Part shown: positions 54,386-63,781 of the stretch, in pieces
How the letters are laid out: each line of letters begins with the position of its first letter
Numbering within the stretch: the stretch's first letter is position 1
Assembly: GCF_014699035.1 (NCBI RefSeq)
Contig: NZ_JACXAA010000013.1
Span: 124,001 to 188,000, forward strand
Source: Spirosoma validum
Lineage (GTDB): Bacteria; Bacteroidota; Bacteroidia; Cytophagales; Spirosomataceae
Length of the DNA stretch: 64,000 nt
Direction: 5' to 3'
Program-made: the position numbers and the translations under genes
Notes under the pieces: model-generated
Told to the model about the DNA's origin: nothing
Database searches by the model: none
Seen by the model: the letters and a program-made list of their open reading frames with translations, nothing else

Positions 54386-54442
54386 GAGTAGTTAATTGGG
54401 TCTTATCTGCTCAGTCAATTAGTTTGTTATCCTATGGTCAAC

Positions 54443-55033
54443 TTAGCCCTTTGTGGCTACAAGTTGCCCCTGCCGGATTCTGGTAAGCGTTTCCCGGGAT
54501 ACGCCCAGGTAAGAGGCTACCATATGCAAGGGCACTCGCCGGAAAATGCCGGGGTGATTATTTATGAAATACTGATACTTTGCCTCCGCATTGGTGCTGA
54601 TGTTCATGAGGATCCGCTTCTGGGTGTCGCCAATATTTTTGGTGATTAACTTTTCGGAGAACGTGTTTACCTCAGGAATAGCCGTTCGCAGGCTTTCATA
54701 ATCGTCGTGTGTCCACAGCACCACCTCACTAGCTTCAATCGCGTCCATGTTCAGCTCGGAAGGGGTCCGGTTGAAATAGCTATCCGGGTCGGTCATCCAC
54801 TCATGCTCAGCGGTGAATTTCATAATATGTTCGCTACCGTCGGCGGCCACGCTGTACGTTCTGAGCAGTCCCCGCAGCACGAATATCTTATACTGGCAGA
54901 CTTCTCCCTCCTGCAATAACACCTGCCGTTTTCGCACTTTTTTCAGAGCCGACCTCGAACGAATTAACTGCATTTGCTCATCGGTGATCTCAGGTGCGTA
55001 CTGCCGAATGTATTGTGCAAAGTCGTCAAACAT
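54443..55033 (-). CDS. Crp/Fnr-family transcriptional regulator
   Basis: 196 residues: an N-terminal cyclic-nucleotide-binding-like beta-roll (KVRKRQVLLQEGEVCQYKIF, LRGLLRTYSVAADGSEHIM) and a C-terminal helix-turn-helix (VPLHMVASYLGVSRETLTRIR). The phosphate-binding Arg-Ser pair of cAMP-dependent CRP is not apparent, as in many Bacteroidota family members, so cAMP binding is uncertain. Divergent from the NmrA-type gene, it is the likely local regulator. Confidence 0.88.
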   Translation of the reverse strand: MFDDFAQYIRQYAPEITDEQMQLIRSRSALKKVRKRQVLLQEGEVCQYKIFVLRGLLRTYSVAADGSEHIMKFTAEHEWMTDPDSYFNRTPSELNMDAIEASEVVLWTHDDYESLRTAIPEVNTFSEKLITKNIGDTQKRILMNISTNAEAKYQYFINNHPGIFRRVPLHMVASYLGVSRETLTRIRQGQLVATKG

Positions 55034-55111
55034 GTGAAAAAGAAGAGTATTTGTAAAGTAGAACAGAAAATAAGATAAAATGTCTTCACAAAAATGAGTT
55101 AAATGTCCTCG

Positions 55112-55140
55112 TTCTGCACCCTTACAACCCGCTAGCTTTG
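55112..55140 (+). promoter_or_regulatory. Candidate promoter of the NmrA-like gene
   Basis: TAGCTTTG at 55133-55140 fits the TAnnTTTG -7 box; TTC at 55112-55114 lies 18 bp upstream as a weak -33 element. Predicted leader of about 40 nt. Confidence 0.5.
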
Positions 55141-55187
55141 TGTGATTATCAACGTAATAAAGCTCGTTGCTAAACGGTAGAAATCAC

Positions 55188-56111
55188 ATGAAGAAAGTAC
55201 TTGTTATCGGGGCATCAGGGTTTGTCGGGAGCCATCTCACCAAAGCCTTGTTGACTACTGAATATACGGTCCGTTGTCTGACACGCGACCCATCGCGAAT
55301 GCCGCACATGGCCAGCGACCAGTGTGAGATCGTACGGGGAGACGTAGCTGACCCGGCCTCCTTAAAACTGGCTCTGCACGGTATGGATGCGGTTTACATT
55401 TCCATGCACACCATTGCTCCGCAACAGGCCGGTACGGAAAAACAAAATTTTGTGGAGATCGAAAAGCGGGGCCTGCACAACGTAGTGGAAGCCTGTCTGG
55501 AAAACGGTGTTCACCGACTTATTCACATCACCTCGCTGGGTAGTTCACCCAACGAATCCAGCGAGTGGGTGCGCGGTCGTTGGGAGTCCGAGCAGTCGCT
55601 ATTGAAAAGCGGTCTCAATGTTACGATTCTCCGGCCGGGGCAAATCGTAGGCGCAGCCGGGATGGGTTTTAAAACCATGCTTTCTCAGGCGAAAGGCAGT
55701 CTGGCCATCCTTATCGGGAATGGTCAGCAAAAAACAAGAAGCATCGCCATCAACGACCTCGTTTATTACCTCGTGGGCATTCTGAACGATCCTCGCTCCT
55801 TCGGTCAGATTTATGATGTAGGCGGGGATGACGTATGGACGGCCGATCAAATGATTGACCTGATCGCCGACGTTTTAAAGAAAAAACATCCCATGAAGAT
55901 TCACCTATCCACCAGCGTATTAGCGGGGGCGGCTCCTCTGGTAGAACGGTTCATGCACATGCAAAAAGGATCTTTCAACGGTTTTCTAAGTAGCCTGAAA
56001 ACCGATATGGTCGGCAACCCGCTTCCCATCCGCGCTCTTTTACCGCAACATCCGCTTTCCTATCGCGAAGCGGTTGAACAAGTACTACGTAGTACACAGA
56101 ATCACAGCTAA
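55188..56111 (+). CDS. NAD(P)H-binding NmrA/atypical SDR protein
   Basis: 307 residues from ATG at 55188 (MKKVLVIGASGFVGSHLTKA), with the glycine motif GASGFVG, VRGDVADPASLKLAL and HITSLGSSPNESSEW. Such proteins are sugar-nucleotide or quinone-related oxidoreductases or redox sensors. It is followed by another SDR-type gene after 27 bp. Start at 55167 adds 7 residues and is less likely. Confidence 0.8.
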   Translation: MKKVLVIGASGFVGSHLTKALLTTEYTVRCLTRDPSRMPHMASDQCEIVRGDVADPASLKLALHGMDAVYISMHTIAPQQAGTEKQNFVEIEKRGLHNVVEACLENGVHRLIHITSLGSSPNESSEWVRGRWESEQSLLKSGLNVTILRPGQIVGAAGMGFKTMLSQAKGSLAILIGNGQQKTRSIAINDLVYYLVGILNDPRSFGQIYDVGGDDVWTADQMIDLIADVLKKKHPMKIHLSTSVLAGAAPLVERFMHMQKGSFNGFLSSLKTDMVGNPLPIRALLPQHPLSYREAVEQVLRSTQNHS

Positions 56112-56138
56112 CTAAACAATTACGAAAAGAAAAATCAT

Positions 56139-57023
56139 ATGCGAATATTCGTTACGGGGGCCTCTGGGTTTATTGGCTCCGCCATTGTTCAGGAATTATT
56201 GACTGCCGGCCATCAGGTCGTTGGCCTGGCTCGTTCCGAGGAATCGGCCCAAGCGCTCACCAGGGTTGGGGCTGAAGTACTAAGAGGTAGTCTCGAAGAT
56301 CTTGATAGTTTAAAAAAAGGCGCTGCTAATGCCGATGGCGTTATTCATACAGCCTTCATCCACGACTTTTCCCAATATCTGGCCGCTGCAGAAACAGATA
56401 AGCGGGCTATCGAGGCCATTGGCTCCGTACTGACAGGTTCTGATCATCCGCTTGTTGTGACTGGTGGTATATTGGGATTACGAACCGATGGCCACTTTGC
56501 TACGGAAGACGATCCGGCTCCTGGATTCCCCCGTGCTTCGGAAGCAACAGCTATGGCGCTGGCAGAGGCAGGTGTCCATGCGTCGGTTATTCGGCTGGCT
56601 CCCTCAGTTCATGACGCTGGCGACCAGGGGTTTGTGCCTTTCATCATTAATACAGCCCGGAAGAAAGGCGTGTCGGCTTATGTGGGCGACGGTAGCAATC
56701 GCTGGCCTGCCATACACCGCCTGGATGCAGCTCATCTCTTCCGATTGGCACTAGAGAAAGGTGCCGTTGGAGCCCGGTATAATGGCATTGGTGACGAAGG
56801 TATACCTGTTCGGGAAATTGCGGAAATAATCGGCAAGCATCTAAACCTCCCTGTCGTTTCGATTGTTCCCGAAGAAGCGGCCAGTCATTTCGATTGGATG
56901 GGCCGTTTCATTACGTTCGATAGTCCGGCAACTAGTGTGAAAACCAGACAACAACTGGGTTGGGAGCCTACGAATTCCGGCCTGATTGCCGACCTGAACG
57001 TGGGGCATTACTTTGACAGCTGA
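56139..57023 (+). CDS. NAD-dependent epimerase/dehydratase family SDR
   Basis: 294 residues: MRIFVTGASGFIGSAIVQEL with GxxGxxG, EVLRGSLEDLDSLKKGA, and VVTGGILGLRTDGHFATED; the C-terminal part resembles the extended SDR family of unknown substrate. It follows the NmrA-like gene by 27 bp, likely as one transcript, and converges with the aldehyde oxidase operon. Confidence 0.83.
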   Translation: MRIFVTGASGFIGSAIVQELLTAGHQVVGLARSEESAQALTRVGAEVLRGSLEDLDSLKKGAANADGVIHTAFIHDFSQYLAAAETDKRAIEAIGSVLTGSDHPLVVTGGILGLRTDGHFATEDDPAPGFPRASEATAMALAEAGVHASVIRLAPSVHDAGDQGFVPFIINTARKKGVSAYVGDGSNRWPAIHRLDAAHLFRLALEKGAVGARYNGIGDEGIPVREIAEIIGKHLNLPVVSIVPEEAASHFDWMGRFITFDSPATSVKTRQQLGWEPTNSGLIADLNVGHYFDS

Positions 57024-57110
57024 TCAGTGTTGATGCTTTACAATCCGTGACCAAGCCAGAAGGCATGCTATTACTACAGACTTGGTCACGTTCTATTTCC
57101 CCGCTTGCTT

Positions 57111-59237
57111 TTACAACACCTTATCCGGTGTAATTGGCAAGTCCCGAACCCGTTTGCCAGTGGCATTAAAAACAGCGTTGGCAACGGCGGCTGCTACCGC
57201 CACAATACCTACTTCGCCAATACCTTTGACACCCAACGAATTGACATGCTCGTCTTTCTCGTTGATAAAAATAGCGTCCAGATTACCGATATCCAGGTTA
57301 GACGGTACGTGGTAATCGGCGAAGGAGCGGGTAACGAAATTGCCCCAGCGCGGATCAACCACCGATTCTTCCGTTAGCGCCATACCGATCCCCCAGACGT
57401 TGCCGCCGATGATCTGCGAACGGGCGGTTTTCGGGTTCAGAATCTGACCGGCGCCAGTCACCGCCAGAAATCGATTCACGCGAATCATACCCGTCGATTT
57501 ATTGACTGCTACTTCCGCAAAATTGGCGTTGAAGCTGTGGGCTGAATACTCCTCGGCACTTTCGGGCGCTTTGGAATCGACCCGCGTCTGATACTCGGTC
57601 AGTTTCTCGGAACGCATTAACTGCGCGGCTGTTGGACGGGCGAAAAACTGCTTGCCCGATTTGGCGACCAGCTCATCCGTAATTTTCTGGCAGGCATCGT
57701 TCACGGCATTGGCGTAACTGGCTGCACCCACCGAACCCACCGCACCGGCAGCCGGAGGCAGATCAGAATCGCCAATTTTCATGTTAATCTGTTGAATCGA
57801 CAACCCAAGCGCATCGGCGGCTGTTTGCGTCAGGATGGTATACGTACCCGTGCCCAAATCCGCAGCGGCCAGTTCAACCGTGGCCGTTACGTTATCGCCG
57901 GTACGTTTCAGTTTCACCAGGGCCGAAGTTGGGCGCTGATGAGCGGGATACGTACCCGCTGAGACGCCGTAGCCGATCCAGTAGTTGCCCTGTGAATTCT
58001 GACGCGGTTCGGGTTTGCGCTTGTCCCAACCAAAGGCTTTGGCTCCTTCCCGCAGGCACTGTACCGTCGTCCGCGATGACCAGGGCTTGCCATTGGATGG
58101 ATCGCGTTCGGGCTCGTTCTTAATCCGAAGCTCAATCGGGTCCATTTTCAGCTTGTACGCCAACTCATCCATCGCCGATTCGAGGGCAAAACTGCCAGTC
58201 GATTTGCCAGGACCGCGTGTGTAGGTCGGCAGAATCAGGTTCATGGGCACCACCCGATACGTAATGAGCGAGTTAGGCGTCTCGTACATAATTTTCGAGC
58301 AGTCGCCACAGGGTTCAACAAATTCGTCGTTGATGGCGCAGTGGGTTACGATTTCGTGCGCCAGCGCCGTCAGCTTACCATCGGCGGTTGCAGCCAGACT
58401 TATTTTCTGTCGATTATGTTGCCGCATCCCCACCGAATTGACCATCTGCTGGCGAGTTAAAGCGAGCTTAACCGGTCGGTTCACCTGTTTGGCCGCTACA
58501 GCCGTCAGCGCCAGATTCGCCCATTGTCCACCTTTTGAGCCGAAACCACCCCCGATGTAAGGCGACACGATACGTACCTGCTCCGGTTTCAGATTCAACG
58601 TAGCAGCCGCAGCACTTTGCGCGCCGTTTACAATCTGCGCACTGCTATATAAGGTCACTTTATCGCCATCCCATTCGGCAATGGCAGCGTGGGGTTCCAG
58701 CGGATGGTGGTGTTCGATAGGTGTTTCATACACCTCCTCCACTTTAATCGTAGCCTGACTGAGTGCCGCTTTTGCATCACCCCGTTCAGCGTCCGCTTTC
58801 TCTTTGTCCTTCGGCAGCCGAGCCTGATCAGCAACTTTATCGAAATTGACTTTAGGTTCTTTTTTGTCGTACGTAACGCTGACGAGCCGCGATGCGTAAC
58901 GAGCCTGCTCGAAGGTTTCAGCTACCACAATGCCAATATTTTGCCCAAAGAAATCAACTTCTGGACTTTGCAGCAAAGCGCCCCCGCGAAGGCCACCTTT
59001 GACGTTTAATTTCAGTACATTTTTGTGGGTAATAACCGCCAGCACGCCAGGTGCTTTCTCAGCAGCAGCGGTATTGATGTCCTGAATCGTTCCGGCGGCA
59101 ATGGTGCTTTTAAACAGAATGGCATACGCCGGGTTCTTCACCGGATGATCCATCGAATAAGGCGCTTTGCCGGTTACCTTAGCAATCCCGTCGATTCGGC
59201 TGATCGGGGTGCCTACTACTTTATCTTTCTCCTTCAT
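57111..59237 (-). CDS. Aldehyde oxidase/xanthine dehydrogenase family, molybdopterin subunit (PaoC-like)
   Basis: 708 residues. Large molybdopterin-cytosine-dinucleotide subunit: APYSMDHPVKNPAYAIL, the QIVNGAQSAAAATLNLKPEQV region, PYIGGGFGSKGG, VRDASGS-like elements further on, and the catalytic Glu in GVKGIGEVGIVA. It resembles E. coli PaoC (YagR), so it probably oxidises aromatic aldehydes to acids in the periplasm. Last gene of a three-gene operon with FAD and 2Fe-2S subunits upstream (28 bp, then 20 bp gaps). Confidence 0.88.
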   Translation of the reverse strand: MKEKDKVVGTPISRIDGIAKVTGKAPYSMDHPVKNPAYAILFKSTIAAGTIQDINTAAAEKAPGVLAVITHKNVLKLNVKGGLRGGALLQSPEVDFFGQNIGIVVAETFEQARYASRLVSVTYDKKEPKVNFDKVADQARLPKDKEKADAERGDAKAALSQATIKVEEVYETPIEHHHPLEPHAAIAEWDGDKVTLYSSAQIVNGAQSAAAATLNLKPEQVRIVSPYIGGGFGSKGGQWANLALTAVAAKQVNRPVKLALTRQQMVNSVGMRQHNRQKISLAATADGKLTALAHEIVTHCAINDEFVEPCGDCSKIMYETPNSLITYRVVPMNLILPTYTRGPGKSTGSFALESAMDELAYKLKMDPIELRIKNEPERDPSNGKPWSSRTTVQCLREGAKAFGWDKRKPEPRQNSQGNYWIGYGVSAGTYPAHQRPTSALVKLKRTGDNVTATVELAAADLGTGTYTILTQTAADALGLSIQQINMKIGDSDLPPAAGAVGSVGAASYANAVNDACQKITDELVAKSGKQFFARPTAAQLMRSEKLTEYQTRVDSKAPESAEEYSAHSFNANFAEVAVNKSTGMIRVNRFLAVTGAGQILNPKTARSQIIGGNVWGIGMALTEESVVDPRWGNFVTRSFADYHVPSNLDIGNLDAIFINEKDEHVNSLGVKGIGEVGIVAVAAAVANAVFNATGKRVRDLPITPDKVL

Positions 59238-59265
59238 AGGATTTAGAATTCTTTCAGGTGGTTTC

Positions 59266-60273
59266 TCAGGCTTTGCCGCCGTTCATGGCCATTTGCAATG
59301 CCAGCACGATGCTTCGATTGCCCAGTTCTACTTTAAACGCGTTGTGTTCCAGCGGCTTGGCGTCGGCCATCTCGGCGCTGGCGGCCAGTTTGAAGTTAGC
59401 TTCCGTGGCTTCTTTACCAACTAACAGTTGCTCGGCTTTCAGTGCCCGCCAGGGTTTATGAGCTACACCGCCCATCGCGATACGTGCCTGTACGATTTTG
59501 TTACCCGATGTTTCCAAAGCCGCTGCGACCGATACCAGCGCAAAGGCATAGGAAGCCCGGTCACGTACTTTAACGTAGTACGATTTATCCGCAAAGTTGT
59601 TCCTGGGCAATTCGATGGACGTAATCAGTTCACCGTGCGTCAGGATCGTATCTTTTTCGGGTTGATCGCCCGGCAATCGGTGAAAATCGGCCATGGAAAT
59701 GCTACGTTCCTGCCCACTGGCATTCCGAACGTTGACGACCGCATCCAGTGCCGCCAGCGCGATAGCCATATCCGATGGGTAAACCGCTACACATTTTTCT
59801 GACCAGCCAAAGATGGCGTGCATTCGATTGATGCCTTCTTTGGCCCCACAGCCTGTTCCTGGCTCGCGTTTGTTGCAGGGCATAGCCACCTCATAGAAGT
59901 ATGGGCAGCGGGTCCGTTGCAGCAGGTTACCGCCATTGGTCGCCATATTCCGAATCTGCCCCGATGCGCCAGCCAGAATCGCCTGCGTCAAGAGCGGATA
60001 GTTTTGGCGAATCAGTGGATGATTGGCGGCATCGGTATTTTTGCCGAGCCCACCGATTGAAATACCACCTTTATTGGTTCCGGACGATATGGTTTTTATA
60101 TCGCTTAGCCCCAGTTCGGAAATGTCGATTAGCGTACTGGGCCGCTCGACGTCTTCCTTCATCAGATCCAGCAAATTGGTACCCCCAGCCAGGAATTTGG
60201 CGTTTGGATTCCCGGTCAGTAGTTTACTGGCAGACGTAGCGTCTTTAGCCCGAGTGTAGGTGAAAGGTCTCAT
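59266..60273 (-). CDS. Aldehyde oxidase family, FAD subunit (PaoB-like)
   Basis: 335 residues: PFTYTRAKDATSASKLL, FLAGGTNLLDLMKE (FAD site), GASGQIRNMATNGGNLLQRTRCPYFYE, then PCNKREPGTGCGAKEG. The extra cysteines (RCPYFYE, PCNKREPGTGCGA) match those reported to bind a [4Fe-4S] cluster in PaoB of E. coli. This subunit links the 2Fe-2S subunit to the flavin. Start ATG 60273. Confidence 0.88.
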   Translation of the reverse strand: MRPFTYTRAKDATSASKLLTGNPNAKFLAGGTNLLDLMKEDVERPSTLIDISELGLSDIKTISSGTNKGGISIGGLGKNTDAANHPLIRQNYPLLTQAILAGASGQIRNMATNGGNLLQRTRCPYFYEVAMPCNKREPGTGCGAKEGINRMHAIFGWSEKCVAVYPSDMAIALAALDAVVNVRNASGQERSISMADFHRLPGDQPEKDTILTHGELITSIELPRNNFADKSYYVKVRDRASYAFALVSVAAALETSGNKIVQARIAMGGVAHKPWRALKAEQLLVGKEATEANFKLAASAEMADAKPLEHNAFKVELGNRSIVLALQMAMNGGKA

Positions 60274-60293
60274 CGGATACGATTGAAAAAAGA

Positions 60294-61124
60294 TTAAACC
60301 GAGCGAAAAACCTGCTCGACTGGCTTGCCGCTATGAACCTCCTGAATGGCGGCAACAATATTTGGATACGCCCCACACCGGCAAATGTTCCCTGACATCC
60401 GCTCCCGAATTTCTTCGTTGGAAAGCTTCGCCGGTCCCGCTGACTGACGCACGTTTTCGGTAACGTAGCTGGCGTGGCCTTTCTTCGCTTCATCAAGCAA
60501 CGCCACGGCCGAGCAAATCTGGCCGGGTGTACAGAAGCCGCACTGGAAGCCATCGTGTTTTAGGAACGATTCCTGCATGGGATGCAATTGACTTCCCTGG
60601 GCCAATCCTTCAATCGTCTGCACGGTTTTCCCTTCGCAGGAAGCGGCAAGCGTGAGGCACGATAATACCCGATGACCGTTTACGATGACCGTACAGGCAC
60701 CACATTGGCCATGATCACAGCCCTTTTTGGAACCGGTCAGGTCAAGTCGTTCACGCAAGGTATCCAGCAACGTCATGCGGGAGTCAACCGCCAGCTTGCG
60801 GGCTGTACCGTTGACTTTTAATGATACGTTCACGCCGTTTTCAATACTGGCTGGAACCAGTTCGGTTGGTATCGTCTCGCTGAGCGGTCGGGCTATCAAT
60901 TGCTCTGCCACCGCCGACTGAGCCGCCAGAATGCCACCGCCCGCCAGCGTCATCAGCTTGAGAAAATGGCGCCGGTTGACCCCCGTATCGAGAATCTCGT
61001 TCAGGTCTTCAGGCATTAGATCGGCAAACAATCGCTTTTCGTCCTCCGTCAGATCAGGTGATTCGTGTTCGTCCATCGTATAGAAAGGATTTGGTCGTTC
61101 ATGGTCATCAGGACCAATAAACAT
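60294..61124 (-). CDS. Aldehyde oxidase family, 2Fe-2S subunit with Tat signal (PaoA-like)
   Basis: 276 residues. A twin-arginine signal (Arg51-Arg52, in NRRHFLKLMTLAGGGIL) starts about 50 residues in, after an acidic N-terminal extension. Plant-type 2Fe-2S cysteines are in GCDHGQCGACTVIVNG, and the second cluster in CGFCTPGQIC and GNICRCGAYPNI. Exports the whole complex to the periplasm. First gene of the operon; divergent from the SDR at 61299. Confidence 0.88.
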   Translation of the reverse strand: MFIGPDDHERPNPFYTMDEHESPDLTEDEKRLFADLMPEDLNEILDTGVNRRHFLKLMTLAGGGILAAQSAVAEQLIARPLSETIPTELVPASIENGVNVSLKVNGTARKLAVDSRMTLLDTLRERLDLTGSKKGCDHGQCGACTVIVNGHRVLSCLTLAASCEGKTVQTIEGLAQGSQLHPMQESFLKHDGFQCGFCTPGQICSAVALLDEAKKGHASYVTENVRQSAGPAKLSNEEIRERMSGNICRCGAYPNIVAAIQEVHSGKPVEQVFRSV

Positions 61125-61298
61125 TAATTACCCAAACCACGTAGTGAAGCGTATTGTTGGGCGAGAACGCATTTCCTAACTAAGCAATTTTAATCCTCAA
61201 AAAATCTAACTATACAATTGCACGGTTAGTTAGCAGTCATACCCTACAGGTAAACTGTAGAAATTGTCAGTAAATAATACTCAACGGTAGAATACAAC

Positions 61299-62309
61299 AT
61301 GATGAACGAAAATCAATTGAGCCGACGCCAGGTCATTGGCGGAATCGGAAGTGGTTTAGCCGCTTCGATGATGGCAGCTCCAGTATTAGCTGGTTCAAAT
61401 TCGGAAAACCTCAGTTCAGCGGCACCGGTGCCCCTTGTCGATCCCAGGACAAAATACCCCAAACCGCCGTTTAACACACCTATGCAGCCTTTCCCGGGCT
61501 TGGTCAGTAAAATGAATCCCCGGCCCGATCATGGCGAGACCAGTTACAAGGGCTCAGGCCGGTTGGCAGGGCGAAAAGCGTTAATCACCGGGGGCGACTC
61601 GGGAATGGGCCGAGCTGCGGCAATTGCTTACGCCCGCGAGGGCGCCGACGTAGCGATCAACTATTTACCGGCTGAAGAACCCGACGCTAAAGAAGTAATT
61701 GACCTGATCAAAAAAGAAGGCCGAAAAGCGATTGCCATTCCCGGTGACTTACGCGATGAAGCCTTCTGCAAACGATTGGTTGATGAAGCTGTAAAAGGCC
61801 TGGGTGGTCTGGATATTCTGGTCAACAATGCAGGTCGGCAGCAACAGCGTGAATCTATTCTGGATCTCACTTCGGAGGATTTCGACGCGACGATGAAAAC
61901 GAATATCTACGCACCATTCTGGATAATCAAGGCCGCTTTGCCACATATGCCACCCGGATCGGCTATTATCGGTACTACGTCAGAACAGGCTTATGACCCT
62001 TCACCTAATCTGTATGACTATGCGCAAACGAAAGCTGCTACGATGAATTATGTGAAGTCGTTAGCGAAACAGCTTGGTCCCAAAGGTATCCGGGTGAATG
62101 GCGTAGCGCCGGGTCCTATCTGGACGCCCTTGCAACCCAGCGGTGGCGCTACGGCAGAAAAACTAAAAACGTTCGGTGGTGATACCGCACTAGGTCGTCC
62201 TGGACAACCCGCTGAGTTAGCATCGATTTACGTACAGTTGGCCGCCAGCGACGCTAGTTTCGCAACAGGACAAGTTTATGGATCTGCCGGTGGTAATGGA
62301 CAGCCTTAA
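61299..62309 (+). CDS. Tat-exported short-chain dehydrogenase (YghA-like)
   Basis: 336 residues with a twin-arginine signal (LSRRQVIGGIGSG) and then an SDR fold: RKALITGGDSGMGRAAAIAY, VNNAGRQQQRESILDL, the YxxxK pair in YDYAQTKAATMNY, and the GIRVNGVAPGPIWTP segment. Like YghA/GSP39 proteins it may reduce aldehydes; placed next to the periplasmic aldehyde oxidase operon on the divergent strand. Residue pattern intact. Confidence 0.85.
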   Translation: MMNENQLSRRQVIGGIGSGLAASMMAAPVLAGSNSENLSSAAPVPLVDPRTKYPKPPFNTPMQPFPGLVSKMNPRPDHGETSYKGSGRLAGRKALITGGDSGMGRAAAIAYAREGADVAINYLPAEEPDAKEVIDLIKKEGRKAIAIPGDLRDEAFCKRLVDEAVKGLGGLDILVNNAGRQQQRESILDLTSEDFDATMKTNIYAPFWIIKAALPHMPPGSAIIGTTSEQAYDPSPNLYDYAQTKAATMNYVKSLAKQLGPKGIRVNGVAPGPIWTPLQPSGGATAEKLKTFGGDTALGRPGQPAELASIYVQLAASDASFATGQVYGSAGGNGQP

Positions 62310-62317
62310 GATTAGCC

Positions 62318-62354
62318 AAATAGAACACAGATCATAATAATCTGTGTTCTATTT
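62318..62354. terminator. Bidirectional terminator
   Basis: A perfect 15-bp stem (arms 62318-62332 and 62340-62354, AAATAGAACACAGAT) with a 7-nt loop between two convergent genes, with A/T ends on both sides. Confidence 0.8.
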
Positions 62355-62633
62355 GAAATAACTGAACTGAATAAAAACTGGATCATCGTCAATTGTATGG
62401 CCATACAAAGGTGGGTCCGTAATTTCTTCGATCTCAAGATCAGTCGGTGAGTGTCCCAATTCGCTCATGGCCTCGACAGCATACACCTTAGCAACCCGGT
62501 GAATCAATGCCAATCGGGAGAACAGGGCGCCCGTTGCTGTCTGGGTTTCGCTAAACTGGCTGAGTCGTTTGCTGAACTCTCTGGCTGGTATTTCAATCGT
62601 CTGCCATTGTCGATTTGTCGGTTGTTCCTCCAT
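62349..62633 (-). CDS. Small hypothetical protein (94 aa)
   Basis: 94 residues (MEEQPTNRQWQTIEIPAREF), soluble, no signal; acidic C-terminal part (PTDLEIEEITDPPLYGHTID). No family recognised. It is divergent from the AraC regulator and convergent with the SDR through a shared terminator. Confidence 0.6.
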   Translation of the reverse strand: MEEQPTNRQWQTIEIPAREFSKRLSQFSETQTATGALFSRLALIHRVAKVYAVEAMSELGHSPTDLEIEEITDPPLYGHTIDDDPVFIQFSYFK

Positions 62634-62750
62634 ACTTTCCTAACCAGTTTCAAATCGTGTTGTTGGCAAGCTCTTAATCTGGATGACACTAAATCCATAT
62701 CTGTCTTGTTGCGGAGAAAAGGCCTGTCCGGCTTTTCACGAAAGATCAGT

Positions 62751-63692
62751 ATGAACGGTCACTTACTAGACGATTGCTTATTTAAAGACCTGCCCGATAT
62801 AGCTACCGAACACAACGTTTCGGTGCCGGGAATTAGTCAACAGGAATCCAGCTACTTTACTGTCTATAATACGGAGGGTCTCCTAAAAAGCATTGACGCG
62901 CAACCCCTAACGGCCCTTCCCTGTCGGGTAAACTATAAAATCAGCTTACTGGACGGATACAGTCGAGCTGAGTATGCGGATAAAGTCATCGACATCGAGC
63001 CGAAGGCGCTTCTCTTTTCTACCCCTAAAATCCCTTATCACTGGTTGCCACAGGATCTAAATCAGCCTGGGGCAAGCTGTGTCTTTACGGCGGATTTTCT
63101 GCTGCCAGCCAAAAGTGGGGTGGTACTCGACGAATTACCAATCTTTAAAGCGGGTGGTTATCCCGTTTTTCAACTGTCCACCGACGAAGCTAATCGGGTG
63201 CAGGCCATTTTTCAGAAAATGCAGGACGAACTGGCTTCGGATTACGTATACAAATACGATCTGCTACGTAACTACGCACTGGAACTGATTCATTTCGGAC
63301 AGAAACTGCAACCAGCCCCTGCGCTGCAACCGCTTCATGGAGCTTCCGCACGGGTATCGTCGTTATTTACCGAATTGCTGGAACGGCAGTTTCCGATCAA
63401 GACGCCGAAACAGCAACTGCACCTACGTACGGCCAAAGACTATGCAGATCAACTGGCGGTGCATGTTAATCACCTCAACAAGGTGCTGAAAGAGACGACT
63501 GGACGTACCACCACCGAGTTAATCACCAACCGCGTCGTGCAGGAAGCCAAAGTGCTACTCAGACAACCGAAGTGGACGCTGGCGGAGATTGCCGATAGTC
63601 TTGGTTTTACGGATGTGGCACATTTCTCCAAATCCTTTAAACAGCAAACGGCTTTGACGCCCGGTGCCTATCGAAACCAGGTATTCATTTGA
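62751..63692 (+). CDS. AraC-family transcriptional regulator
   Basis: 313 residues from ATG at 62751. N-terminal cupin-like sensor of the Bacteroidota AraC type (VNYKISLLDGYSRAEYADKV, HWLPQDLNQPGASCVFTADF), C-terminal helix-turn-helix pair ADQLAVHVNHLNKVLKETTG and LAEIADSLGFTDVAHFSKSFK. It likely controls the divergent small gene or the downstream SDR gene (63782), 90 bp away. A longer frame starting at 62451 is not favoured since it overlaps the opposite gene. Confidence 0.88.
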   Translation: MNGHLLDDCLFKDLPDIATEHNVSVPGISQQESSYFTVYNTEGLLKSIDAQPLTALPCRVNYKISLLDGYSRAEYADKVIDIEPKALLFSTPKIPYHWLPQDLNQPGASCVFTADFLLPAKSGVVLDELPIFKAGGYPVFQLSTDEANRVQAIFQKMQDELASDYVYKYDLLRNYALELIHFGQKLQPAPALQPLHGASARVSSLFTELLERQFPIKTPKQQLHLRTAKDYADQLAVHVNHLNKVLKETTGRTTTELITNRVVQEAKVLLRQPKWTLAEIADSLGFTDVAHFSKSFKQQTALTPGAYRNQVFI

Positions 63693-63781
63693 TTGCTACA
63701 AAAAGCGGATTGACTTCTACAATACCCCAACTGGTTAGTTGACGGACCTTTGCCAGGTCTTTATCAAGTCAAGTAAACCAG

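Noticed and set aside
62451-62750. Upstream extension of the AraC frame
   Set aside because: The first 100 codons overlap the opposite-strand gene and lack AraC-like sequence; the ATG at 62751 gives a normal N-terminus.
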